A stretch of 54,051 nucleotides of DNA, taken from positions 1 through 54,051 of the IMG/VR virus record IMGVR_UViG_3300032088_000008. One strand, written 5' to 3'. Position numbers and translations under genes: made by a program. Below are positions 33,387-41,400 of this stretch, one piece after another (position 1 is the first letter of the stretch; each line of letters starts with the position of its first letter). The notes beneath the pieces are model-generated. The model did not search any database. It saw nothing but the letters and a program-made list of their open reading frames with translations, and was not told the origin of the DNA. This DNA comes from a virus.

Positions 33387-33686
33387 TTAGATAGCGACCT
33401 TAACTGGATCGTTGCCAGTGATAACTGTCATCTTCTTACAAATACCACTTACATCTTCTAGTGTTAAAAAGCCTTTTACAGTATCGCCCTGTGCGGTTAT
33501 TCCTGGAAGTTCGACACCGTGACCACTATTATCACTTACCATGATTTCAAACAAGCCTTGCTTACCACCATAACTTCCTTCGTGCTTTACAATGCTCAGA
33601 TTGTACTTTTTATAATCAAGTACAAGTTGGATGCCTTTATGGTATTTGCTTACATCAAACTGCAAACCTAATAATGATTCATTCAT
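33387..33686 (-). CDS. small unknown protein
   Basis: 99 residues, not recognised. A compact, mostly beta pattern: LGLQFDVSKYHKGIQLVLDY, NLSIVKHEGSYGGKQG, LFEIMVSDNSG and GFLTLEDVSGICKKM, without signal or membrane segments. The GYGGKQGLFEI style of segment is unremarkable. It overlaps the 70-aa gene upstream by four bases and belongs to the leftward early-type group started by the sigma-70 promoter at 34302-34329. No function is proposed. Confidence 0.7.
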   Translation of the reverse strand: MNESLLGLQFDVSKYHKGIQLVLDYKKYNLSIVKHEGSYGGKQGLFEIMVSDNSGHGVELPGITAQGDTVKGFLTLEDVSGICKKMTVITGNDPVKVAI

Positions 33687-33895
33687 TGTTTTGCCTTCAT
33701 GGTTTCTAATTTGGTAATAAATTGCATCATGTTTGCAATCATTTTATCACTTGCAGTTTGTTGTTCGATGCCAGCAGGTATACACACTGCTTCTATATCG
33801 ACACTTTTAAGTGCATCTACTGCGGTAAGACATGTTGTCTTATCTGCATAAGTCATTGGATTGGCCAACACCATTGTGACTAACATAAATTTCAT
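33683..33895 (-). CDS. small protein with a hydrophobic N-terminus
   Basis: 70 residues. MKFMLVTMVLANPMTYAD looks like a short signal peptide or membrane anchor, with possible cleavage after TYA; the rest (CLTAVDALKSVDIEAVCIPA) carries two Cys and an amphipathic C-terminal helix. If exported it could act in the periplasm. The two Cys could pair there. Overlaps both neighbours by four bases. Function unknown. Confidence 0.65.
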   Translation of the reverse strand: MKFMLVTMVLANPMTYADKTTCLTAVDALKSVDIEAVCIPAGIEQQTASDKMIANMMQFITKLETMKAKQ

Positions 33896-34056
33896 TTTTC
33901 AGTTCCTCCGTTTAAAAAACAGTTCATTCTACGTAGCAGATACATTGCATTCTGAGTCCAATATTCTCTACCCCATGTGCCATCAGCACAAAATTCTGCG
34001 GCTTGCCAGCAGTTGTCTATACGACGTTCGTATAGTTCTATTTTTTTATGATCCAT
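33892..34056 (-). CDS. very small unknown protein
   Basis: 54 residues, DHKKIELYERRIDNCWQAAE then FCADGTWGREYWTQNAMYLLRRMNCFLN split around residue 21-48. Trp-rich with three Cys; the sequence looks constrained rather than random, and the gene is tightly packed: GGAG before the ATG, an 11-base overlap with the upstream gene and a four-base ATGA overlap downstream. No family known to me. Confidence 0.65.
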   Translation of the reverse strand: MDHKKIELYERRIDNCWQAAEFCADGTWGREYWTQNAMYLLRRMNCFLNGGTEK

Positions 34057-34270
34057 ATTTTAACTCCATTTCATCCTTGTAACACTCAACAAAGTTGTAG
34101 ATAGTTTTTACTAGTTTGATATTATTAACTGAAGCACTTGCTTGAGTATAGTCCATCATAGTAAGTAACTCTGCTTCTGCACTACTAACACTATCGTGCT
34201 TGCCAGTTTCATATTCTACATTAACACTATCTTCTTTTACTATTCCAGTAATTTGTATTTTCTTCTTCAT
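34046..34270 (-). CDS. small unknown protein, first gene of the leftward early unit
   Basis: 74 residues starting at ATG 34270 (MKKKIQITGIVKEDSVNVEY), chosen because AAGGA is eight to ten bases upstream; a longer frame reaching 34438 would run through the promoter region and lacks a ribosome site. Ends in an acidic/aromatic helix (FVECYKDEMELKYGS). Transcribed from the TTGACT/TATTAT promoter. Function unknown. Confidence 0.65.
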   Translation of the reverse strand: MKKKIQITGIVKEDSVNVEYETGKHDSVSSAEAELLTMMDYTQASASVNNIKLVKTIYNFVECYKDEMELKYGS

Positions 34271-34301
34271 ATACTGTTCCTTTTTTTCTAACTGTATATA
34301 C

Positions 34302-34329
34302 ATAATAACACAGTTAGAGTATAAGTCAA
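34302..34329 (-). promoter_or_regulatory. sigma-70-type early promoter, leftward
   Basis: On the minus strand TTGACT (34329-34324), 16-base spacer, TATTAT (34307-34302). It faces the small-gene cluster at 34270-33387 and is divergent from the next promoter. Confidence 0.6.
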
Positions 34330-34373
34330 CCTTTTTATTTGAAAAGAATAACAAAAGTCTTGCAACTTTTTGG

Positions 34374-34401
34374 TTGACACACACTATATACATGTTATAC
34401 T
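34374..34401 (+). promoter_or_regulatory. sigma-70-type early promoter, rightward
   Basis: TTGACA 34374-34379, 16-base spacer, TATACT 34396-34401; AGGAG follows before the ATG at 34432. Confidence 0.7.
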
Positions 34402-34431
34402 CTTTGTAACAGTTAGATATAGGAGCGGAAT

Positions 34432-35694
34432 ATGGCAAAAGGCAAAAACTTATTAAAGCCAGGCACTCGTAAGAAAAAGCCAGTAATTAGAAAGCAACGC
34501 AGTAAAGCACAAGACCCTGATTGGTCAACGGCATTGCAAATGAGCGGACAAGCCTATCATAAACACAAGATGGTTTCAGTTGATTGGTATTACCAAGAAC
34601 GTAAACCTATAGAACTGTTTCCTGATTTACTTGCATGGATGAAAGAAAATCAGTATAGCAAAGACGATATTGCTACTATGAAACGTCATGGACACAACGG
34701 AATGGTGTATGCAAGTATCTATGCAAGGTGTTTGAGACAAGGAATGCCGGATATACATCCTGAACACAATGCACACTGGCAAACACTAGCAGGCACTGTT
34801 GGCGATGTACAACCAACCACAGATTATGTGAAGAAGAGTGTCAAAGAAGCAATGGCAAGAACTATGCCAGCACCAAAGTTAGTAGTGGATAACACAAAGC
34901 CAGCAGTTGCACGTAAGACTATACAGGAAAACATGCGTGATAAGACCATGGATATCGAAGGTGCAGTGCATGAACTAGTTGATCAGTTTATGGCAAACGA
35001 CTGTAAGGACCCTGACAAGTACAGTCTTATGAAATTGCTACGTGATGAAGGATGTCCTCCACAAACAATAGATATTATTGCTGATCCACTTAAGGCACAA
35101 CTAAGTGAGATAAATGAGTTGATGAATCCGCCTAGTAAAAAAGAACAGGCTAAAATGTCAGAACAAGAACTTGATATGATAGCACAACTTGAAGAAGGAT
35201 ATAGCTACTTAGGCAAACTACAGATACGTGCAATGCAAAAGTTTCTTGAACGTGCAGTTGCTGAGTGTGCAAGTTATGTCCAGGTTAAGAAAGCAGACAG
35301 GGCGCCACGTGTAGCAAAACAAAAGACACCTGCACAGTTAGTTCGTAAGTTTAAGTATCTAAAGAAGTTTGAAGAACTGGGACTTGTGAGTGTTAGTGCA
35401 GAGAAGATGGTGCATGGTACAGAAGCCTGGCTTTATAATACAAAAACACGTAAGTTGATCTATATAGTTGCTGATGAAACTATAAAAACATACAGCATAA
35501 AGAGTAACAGTGTAATTGGTTTTGATCCAAACAAAAGTGTACAAAAAACACTGCGTAAACCTGTAGAACAAATTAAAGAACTAATGAAAGGCGGCAAGCC
35601 TAACAATAGAAAACAGTTCGCCGGGATTAAAGCAACTGAAATAAAGTATAACGGTCGCGGCAATGAACACGTAGTAATACTCAAGGCTTGGTAA
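34432..35694 (+). CDS. unknown 420-residue protein with a basic N-terminus
   Basis: 420 residues. The first 30 are strongly basic (KGKNLLKPGTRKKKPVIRKQ), suggesting nucleic acid binding; then a Trp/Tyr-rich section (VSVDWYYQERKPIELFPDLL, KRHGHNGMVYASIYARCLRQ), a linker with KKEQAKMSEQELDMIAQLEE, and a C-terminal beta-rich domain (TEAWLYNTKTRKLIYIVADE) ending GNEHVVILKAW. Not recognised. It is under a near-consensus sigma-70 promoter with an ordinary leader, unlike the structural genes around it, so it is probably made early. An RNA- or DNA-binding host-takeover or replication role is possible but unproven. Confidence 0.75.
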   Translation: MAKGKNLLKPGTRKKKPVIRKQRSKAQDPDWSTALQMSGQAYHKHKMVSVDWYYQERKPIELFPDLLAWMKENQYSKDDIATMKRHGHNGMVYASIYARCLRQGMPDIHPEHNAHWQTLAGTVGDVQPTTDYVKKSVKEAMARTMPAPKLVVDNTKPAVARKTIQENMRDKTMDIEGAVHELVDQFMANDCKDPDKYSLMKLLRDEGCPPQTIDIIADPLKAQLSEINELMNPPSKKEQAKMSEQELDMIAQLEEGYSYLGKLQIRAMQKFLERAVAECASYVQVKKADRAPRVAKQKTPAQLVRKFKYLKKFEELGLVSVSAEKMVHGTEAWLYNTKTRKLIYIVADETIKTYSIKSNSVIGFDPNKSVQKTLRKPVEQIKELMKGGKPNNRKQFAGIKATEIKYNGRGNEHVVILKAW

Positions 35695-35699
35695 TTTAC

Positions 35700-35706
35700 A
35701 TAAATA
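35700..35706 (+). promoter_or_regulatory. late promoter (CATAAATACTGTCAT) for gp13
   Basis: ATAAATA with CT after it, 18 bases before the ATG at 35725, with AGGA between. Confidence 0.75.
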
Positions 35707-35724
35707 CTGTCATAGGATGGTATT

Positions 35725-36504
35725 ATGGCAGAAGCACAACAAACACTTGATCAAACATTAGAAACTAAGAAGCAAGAAACATTTGACTACGTTAAGTTGC
35801 AGTTAGGCGAAGGCATAATTGACACTGAACTTGATGCTAGTCATTATGAGGCAGCTTACCAAAGAACAATTGGTACTTATAGACAACGTGCAGAAAATGC
35901 TTTTGAAGAAAGCTATAACTTTCTAACTCTTGGCGATGGCAATAACATCTATACCTTGCCCAGAGAGATTAAAACTGTAAGACAAGTTTTTCGACGTACA
36001 ATTGGCTTTAGCAACGGCGGAGAAGGACAAGCATTTGAACCTTTTAGTGCTGCCGCCTTAAACACATATCTTCTAAACGGAAATCAAATGGGCGGACTTG
36101 CGACATACGATTTCTATTCACAGTATGTAGAACTTACTGCTAAGATGTTTGGCGGATTTTTAAATTATAATTACAATAGTGCAACCAATCAATTGACATT
36201 GATGCGTGATATTAAAGGCGAAGGGGAGACTGTCCTACTTTGGTGCTACAACTTACGTCCAGAAGTACAACTACTCACAGACTTTTCTACAATGCAATGG
36301 ATAAGAGATTATATGGTTGGTAACTGTAAACTGATTATTGGAGAAGCTAGAGAAAAGTTCGCAACAATTGCTGGACCACAAGGCGGAACTGCACTTAACG
36401 GTGCACAGATGAAAGCAGAAGGTAATGCTATCATGGATGCCAAAATTGAAGAACTTAAACTCTATGTTGACGGATCTCAACCATTAATGTGGGTAATTGG
36501 CTAA
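35725..36504 (+). CDS. 13: gp13-like neck protein
   Basis: 259 residues (T4 gp13 is 309). TFDYVKLQLGEGIIDTELDA, YEAAYQRTIGTYRQRAENA, TLPREIKTVRQVFRRTIGF and the C-terminal QWIRDYMVGNCKLIIGEARE with FATIAGPQGGTALNG match the conserved plan of the gp13 neck ring that binds beneath the portal. It is encoded on the opposite strand from gp14 and gp15 although the three assemble together. Its stop shares a base with the next ATG (TAATG). Confidence 0.9.
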   Translation: MAEAQQTLDQTLETKKQETFDYVKLQLGEGIIDTELDASHYEAAYQRTIGTYRQRAENAFEESYNFLTLGDGNNIYTLPREIKTVRQVFRRTIGFSNGGEGQAFEPFSAAALNTYLLNGNQMGGLATYDFYSQYVELTAKMFGGFLNYNYNSATNQLTLMRDIKGEGETVLLWCYNLRPEVQLLTDFSTMQWIRDYMVGNCKLIIGEAREKFATIAGPQGGTALNGAQMKAEGNAIMDAKIEELKLYVDGSQPLMWVIG

Positions 36505-36899
36505 TGCGTGTCGAAGAGTTTGTTACTAAACCTGAGATTGTCAACGAGCACGAAATGGTGTTCAGTAGATCGGGAAATAAATTAAAAACAAAATGGCGTT
36601 GTACTAGCGGTACAAGAAGAGGTCGTGTTGTTGGTAATGCCAAAGACTGTGATGCACCTATCGATCAACGTAAGCGAGCACAAATGAAAGTGACTCGCAA
36701 AACAAAAAGCAAAGTTGCCGCAAGAAAAGCAAAGAAGACCAAAAGAGTCAATCCAGCAAGTAGATTGCTTGGCATGCTGAACAAACTGCGTAAAGGCAGT
36801 GTTAGTTCAGGAGGCAAAGTTCAAAAAGCATACAAGCCACCAAAGACAAGCCTTAAAGGCACAGTTGGCACAAAGAAAACAGTCAAGACAAGAAAATAG
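36504..36899 (+). CDS. small very basic protein downstream of gp13
   Basis: 131 residues from ATG 36504, which overlaps the gp13 TAA; an upstream in-frame start at 36489 lies inside gp13 and is less likely. The first 45 (RVEEFVTKPEIVNEHEMVFS, TKWRCTSGTRRGR) form a small domain with Cys at about 36 and 52; the rest is Lys/Arg-rich and disordered (KVTRKTKSKVAARKAKKTKR, KKTVKTRK), a profile of DNA-condensing or capsid-internal proteins. Coupled to a late neck gene, so probably virion-associated. Not recognised. Confidence 0.7.
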   Translation: MRVEEFVTKPEIVNEHEMVFSRSGNKLKTKWRCTSGTRRGRVVGNAKDCDAPIDQRKRAQMKVTRKTKSKVAARKAKKTKRVNPASRLLGMLNKLRKGSVSSGGKVQKAYKPPKTSLKGTVGTKKTVKTRK

Positions 36900-36900
36900 G

Positions 36901-36928
36901 TTGACATAGTTTCATTTAGTGCTATAAT
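36901..36928 (+). promoter_or_regulatory. consensus sigma-70 promoter abutting the exonuclease gene
   Basis: TTGACA 36901-36906, 16-base spacer, TATAAT 36923-36928. Six bases follow before ATG 36935, so transcription should start at or next to the start codon. Confidence 0.8.
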
Positions 36929-36934
36929 GATACT

Positions 36935-37456
36935 ATGGATATTATGATAGATATAGAAACTGTAGGTACTGGCCCTGACGCTTGTATTCTTACAATAGCG
37001 GCCCAAACCTTTGATCCACTTAGTATTGGTTACCAAAAACAAGATTACTATGCAAGAGTTGATGTAGACAGTCAACCTGACAGAGAAGTAGATGACTCAA
37101 CTGTAGAATGGTGGGCAACACAACCACAAGAAGCACAGGATGAAGCATTTGGTGAAGAAGGTAGAATACCACTAAAGCAAGCACTTGAGGAACTGAGCAA
37201 GTTGTGTTTCCATTGCAAACTAACTTGGGCTAATGGTACAACATTTGACATGGTTATACTTGAGAATGCATTCAAACAACTTGGATTACCTATACCGTGG
37301 CAATTTTGGAATGTAAGAGATGCACGTACGGTATATAGTTTGTATCCAGACTTGCCTAAGCCACGTGCAAGTCACCATGCACTAGAAGATTGTAGAAGAC
37401 AAATTGATTTACTACAACAAACACTTAAACACCTAAGGGTAGCAGGACTTAAATGA
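36935..37456 (+). CDS. DexA-like DnaQ-fold 3'-5' exonuclease
   Basis: 173 residues (T4 DexA is 227). DEDD motifs: IMIDIETVGTG (Exo I, Asp6 and Glu8), TWANGTTFDMVILENAF (Exo II with its Asp) and HHALEDCRRQ (Exo III, HxAxxD). Trims single-stranded DNA or RNA. The ATG cannot be moved downstream far because Exo I starts at residue 4; there is no ribosome site and the TATAAT box ends six bases before it, predicting a leaderless early mRNA. Stop overlaps the gp1 start by four bases. Could instead be an RNase-T-like enzyme. Confidence 0.85.
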   Translation: MDIMIDIETVGTGPDACILTIAAQTFDPLSIGYQKQDYYARVDVDSQPDREVDDSTVEWWATQPQEAQDEAFGEEGRIPLKQALEELSKLCFHCKLTWANGTTFDMVILENAFKQLGLPIPWQFWNVRDARTVYSLYPDLPKPRASHHALEDCRRQIDLLQQTLKHLRVAGLK

Positions 37457-38076
37457 TAGTTGGTATTTGCGGACTTATAGGCAGCGGCAAAGGAACTGTT
37501 GCTGACATATTAGTAGAACAAGGGTTTACTAAAGTGAGTTTTGCTGACAAACTCAAAGATGGTGTTGCAACTATTTTTGGTTGGGATAGATCATTGCTAG
37601 AAGGTGATACCGACGAAAGCAGATCATGGCGTGAACAATCAGATGATTTTTGGACACAAGAGACTGGTAGGACTATAACACCAAGAATAGTATTGCAAGA
37701 ATTTGGCACAGAGTGTATGCGTGATGGGTTTGACAACGGTGTATGGGTAAGTCTTCTAAAGAAACAAATGATAGACAATCCTGGAAACTACGTTGTACCT
37801 GATGTGCGTTTTCGCAACGAACAAAACATGATACGTGACCTTGGCGGGAAAGTTTGGCAAGTAAAAAGAGGTAAGGACCCTGAATGGTTTCAGCGAGCAA
37901 TATTAGATAATGCAAACTCAGATACAAGTAACTTAATGAGTGGCTTTGATGTTCACGAAAGCGAATACAAGTGGATAGATGTAAACAGTCGATTTGATTG
38001 TATTCTTTATAATAACAGTAGCCTCAATGATTTACAATCATTGGTCCTCAACAAGATCGCCGACCTTCCAAGGTAA
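37453..38076 (+). CDS. 1: gp1-like deoxynucleoside monophosphate kinase
   Basis: 207 residues (T4 gp1 has 241). P-loop GLIGSGKGTVAD at 7-18, then FADKLKDGVATIFGWDRSLL with ESRSWREQSDDFW and LQEFGTECMRDGFD, YVVPDVRFRNEQ and GGKVWQVKR, all features of the gp1 dNMP kinase family that phosphorylates dGMP, dTMP and modified dCMP for phage DNA synthesis. Co-translated with the exonuclease under the early promoter at 36901. The last 39 bases overlap the convergent HNH-like gene. Confidence 0.93.
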   Translation: MIVGICGLIGSGKGTVADILVEQGFTKVSFADKLKDGVATIFGWDRSLLEGDTDESRSWREQSDDFWTQETGRTITPRIVLQEFGTECMRDGFDNGVWVSLLKKQMIDNPGNYVVPDVRFRNEQNMIRDLGGKVWQVKRGKDPEWFQRAILDNANSDTSNLMSGFDVHESEYKWIDVNSRFDCILYNNSSLNDLQSLVLNKIADLPR

Positions 38077-38385
38077 GTCAAGCCTTACTATTTCCACACT
38101 GCAATTTAAACAGATACTTCTAAGATTCGCAAGATTGCTATTCTTTAAATTTCCATCAACATGATATACTAATATTTGTGCTCCGCTTTTAGCAACAAAT
38201 CCACAACGATCGCATAGTTTCTTTTTTTGATAACCTTCTAGTTGCCAACGCGGAACTGGAGCTTTGATTTGTCTATTTTTGCGTGTACAACTGTCACATC
38301 TACTTCGATAGTGTAATTTATCATTTTTAATATAATTTATTGCTACCAGACGGCGGTTACAAGCACTGCAAATAGGTCTATCCAT
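38038..38385 (-). CDS. HNH-like zinc protein
   Basis: 115 residues with four CxxC pairs: CSAC, CDSC, CDRC and CLNC, implying two zinc sites. YHVDGNLKNSNLANLRSIC resembles the HNH core (H-x-D-G-N...N-x-x-N-L-R-x-x-C) though the final His is replaced by Cys/Asn chemistry, so nuclease activity is uncertain. Predicted leaderless: an ATAAATA late box (38397-38391) is separated from the ATG by five bases and there is no ribosome site. Overlaps gp1 convergently by 39 bases, so its late transcript would be antisense to the 3' end of the kinase mRNA. Confidence 0.7.
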   Translation of the reverse strand: MDRPICSACNRRLVAINYIKNDKLHYRSRCDSCTRKNRQIKAPVPRWQLEGYQKKKLCDRCGFVAKSGAQILVYHVDGNLKNSNLANLRSICLNCSVEIVRLDLPWKVGDLVEDQ

Positions 38386-38390
38386 ACGGA

Positions 38391-38397
38391 TATTTAT
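38391..38397 (-). promoter_or_regulatory. late promoter (GATAAATATCC) abutting the HNH-like gene
   Basis: ATAAATA on the minus strand, five bases before the ATG at 38385; predicts a leaderless transcript. Confidence 0.6.
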
Positions 38398-38449
38398 CTA
38401 CACAAACCTTTGCAAAGGGCAGTCTACATCGCAATATTTGGAAGATTCT

Positions 38450-38457
38450 TATAAATA
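38450..38457 (+). promoter_or_regulatory. late promoter (TATAAATATC) for the tail sheath
   Basis: Full TATAAATA box 35 bases before the sheath ATG at 38493, with AAAGGAAG between. Back to back with the leftward box at 38391-38397. Confidence 0.85.
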
Positions 38458-38492
38458 TCATTAAGAGATTATATTTTAAAGGAAGTGAAAAA

Positions 38493-41400
38493 ATGGCACT
38501 AACATCACCAGGCGTAGAAGTTACAATAATAGACGAAAGTAATTATCTTCCGGCCGCAACAAATTCAGTACCTTACATTTTGATAGCAACTGCTCAAAAT
38601 AAAGTAAGCGGTACAGGAGTCGGAGTAGCCGCAGGAACAACGGCAGCAAATGCAAATAAATGTTACTTAATAACATCACAAAGAGATTTAGCAAACACAT
38701 TTGGAACACCGTTCTTCTATAGTACATCTGCAGGAACAAGCATTAACGGATACGAACTTAATGAATATGGATTACTTGCAGCCTACAGTACATTGGGCGT
38801 AAGCAACAGAGCATACGTACAAAGAGCAGATGTTGATCTAAGCCAACTTACTGCAACACTAGTAAGACCAACAGGTGATCCTGCAGATGGTGTATACTGG
38901 TTCGACACAGGTGTATCAGCATTTGGTGCATTTGAATGGAGTGCAACTACAGAAACATTTACTAACAAAGTGCCTACAGTTATTACAAATGTGTCTGACT
39001 TAGTTGGTGGCGTTTCAAGTGGAATACCACTAGCAAGTATAGGTAGTATTGGCGACTATGCAGTGAATACAACAAATACAAACAATCCTGTGTATTATAA
39101 GTCACCAGGTAATGTTTCGAGTGATCCAGCAGTGACAGCAAATAGTTGGGTGCTTGTTGGAAGCGATGCATGGAAGAACTCATGGCCAACAATTATTGGA
39201 ACTGCTACTAATCCAACTCTTACTGTTGGAAATACAATGATATTAAACGATGTCACTGTTGCAATGACTGGTACAACAATTACAACTGCCGCTTCAGATA
39301 TCAATAGTGCATCAATATCTGGTATAAGTGCAACAGTAGCAAATGGAAAACTGCAGATATTTGTTGATTCAAATGGAACTAATGACGGATCAACTGATAG
39401 TGGTAATGGTATATTAATGGTAGACGCAGGAACTGGAACAGTACTTGCTGATTTAGGTATTACTGTAAGCGGCGACAAGCCTTACTATGCACCTGTTATA
39501 CACTTTGGATTTAACTATAATAATCCAAGTTGGGCCGCTACTGGAACAGAGCCTCATCCAACAGGAAGTGTTTGGTATAAATTAAACAATGTGAACACAG
39601 GTGTAAATCTTGTTGTGAAGCAGTATTCAGCCGCAACTGATACTTTTACGACATTAAGTACACCAGTTCATTTTAGCGATCAAGCTGCGAATAAAACATA
39701 TGACCCTGCAGGTGGTGGAACAAACATTCCGGTTGGATCATTGTATGTTGAATACAATTGTTTGCGTGCTGATACATATGTCTCTAAATTTTATCAAAGA
39801 TATGTAACTGGTGCAACTTTAGTAACTGGTACCTTAACAACACCAACTTTTGTCGCTGAAGAAACTTTTACAATACAGGCTAGTGCAAAAAATACTACTA
39901 CACTTACTGCCGCAGTAACTGCAACTGTAAAAGGAACAACAGCAACTGATTTTGTTACTGCATTTACTGCGGCCAACGTAGCAAATACAACTGCAAGAGT
40001 TTTATCAACTGGTGCAGTACAAATTGAACATACAGAGGGTGGCGTAATTTTACTAGTAGATACAAGTGGAACGCCAGTTGCTGATGCAGGAATAACAATA
40101 GGAGTTACTACAGGACAAGTGAGAACTAACCCAGCTGGTGGAATCATCCTTAGTAACTGGATACCATTAGGTTTTGGTAACACACCTGCATATACTGCTA
40201 GTTCAACTGCTCCAAGTATTGATCCAGCAGATGGAACAAATTGGTATTATAGTGCAACAGACGAATGTGATATTATGATTCAAAGTGGTGGCACATGGAA
40301 AGGCTATCAAAATGTTACCTCAGACATAAGAGGATTTGATCTTTCTACTACTAGTCCAAATGGACCAATAGTAGCCGCGAGTGCTCCAACAAAGCAAAGC
40401 GACGACAGTGCATTAGTATATGGTGATATATGGATTTCAACCTCAAACTTAGACGAATATCCTGACATATATAGATGGGAAAGTGTAAGTTCGGTTGATC
40501 AATGGGTAGAAATAGATAACTCAGATCAAACAACACAGAATGGAATACTATTTGCTGATATGCGTTGGGCAGGTAACGGAACAACAGATCCTATTACTGG
40601 TGATATTCCTACTATAAAAAGTTTATTAACAAGCGACTATGTTGATTTAGACAAAGCAGATCCTTCACTTTATCCTGAAGGAATGCTAGTGTGGAATATG
40701 AGACGTAGTGGATTTAACGTAAAGAGTTTCCAAGCTGATTACTTTAATGCAGCTGACTTTCCGTTTGCAACATATGGAGCCTTACCTACTGTAAAAGATG
40801 CATGGGTTACTTCAAGTGGATTACAATCAAATGGAGCAATGTTTGCTGGAAGAAAAGCAGTAAGAAATATAGTAGTAAAAGCGTTAAAAGCAGCAGTAGA
40901 TGGTTCACAAGAATTGCGTGAAGAGCAAAAAATATTTAACTTGCTTTCTTGTCCTAACTATGAAGAATTAGCAAGTAACTTAGTTGCACTTAACAATGAG
41001 CGTAACAATACAGGATTCATTTTAAGTGATGCTCCAATGCGTTTAGCAGACACAGGTACAGACATTACAAATTGGGCAACCAATGCTAATGGCGATGGCT
41101 TAACAACTGCTGATCCATACTTTGGTGTGTTTTATCCAAGTTGTCAAACAACTGACTTATCAGGAACAACAGTAGTTGCACCATCAACACACATGATGCT
41201 TAGAACAGTTGTGCGTTCAGATGATGTAGCGTTTCCTTGGTTAGCACCAGCAGGTACTAGACGTGGTACTGTTGACAATGCAAGTCAATTAGGCTATGTA
41301 AATGCACAAACAGGAGAGTTTACGCAAACTGCTGTGAGACAAGGTTTAAGAGATACACTTTATTCTAATAGCATAAACCCAATTACGTTTATTCCTGGGT

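Noticed and set aside
34271-34438. Upstream extension of the 74-residue minus-strand gene to 34438
   Set aside because: The extension runs through both early promoters and has no ribosome site, while AAGGA precedes the internal ATG at 34270.
36489-36503. ATG at 36489 as the start of the basic protein
   Set aside because: Lies inside the gp13 C-terminus without a ribosome site; ATG 36504 overlaps the gp13 stop as TAATG, the pattern used repeatedly here.
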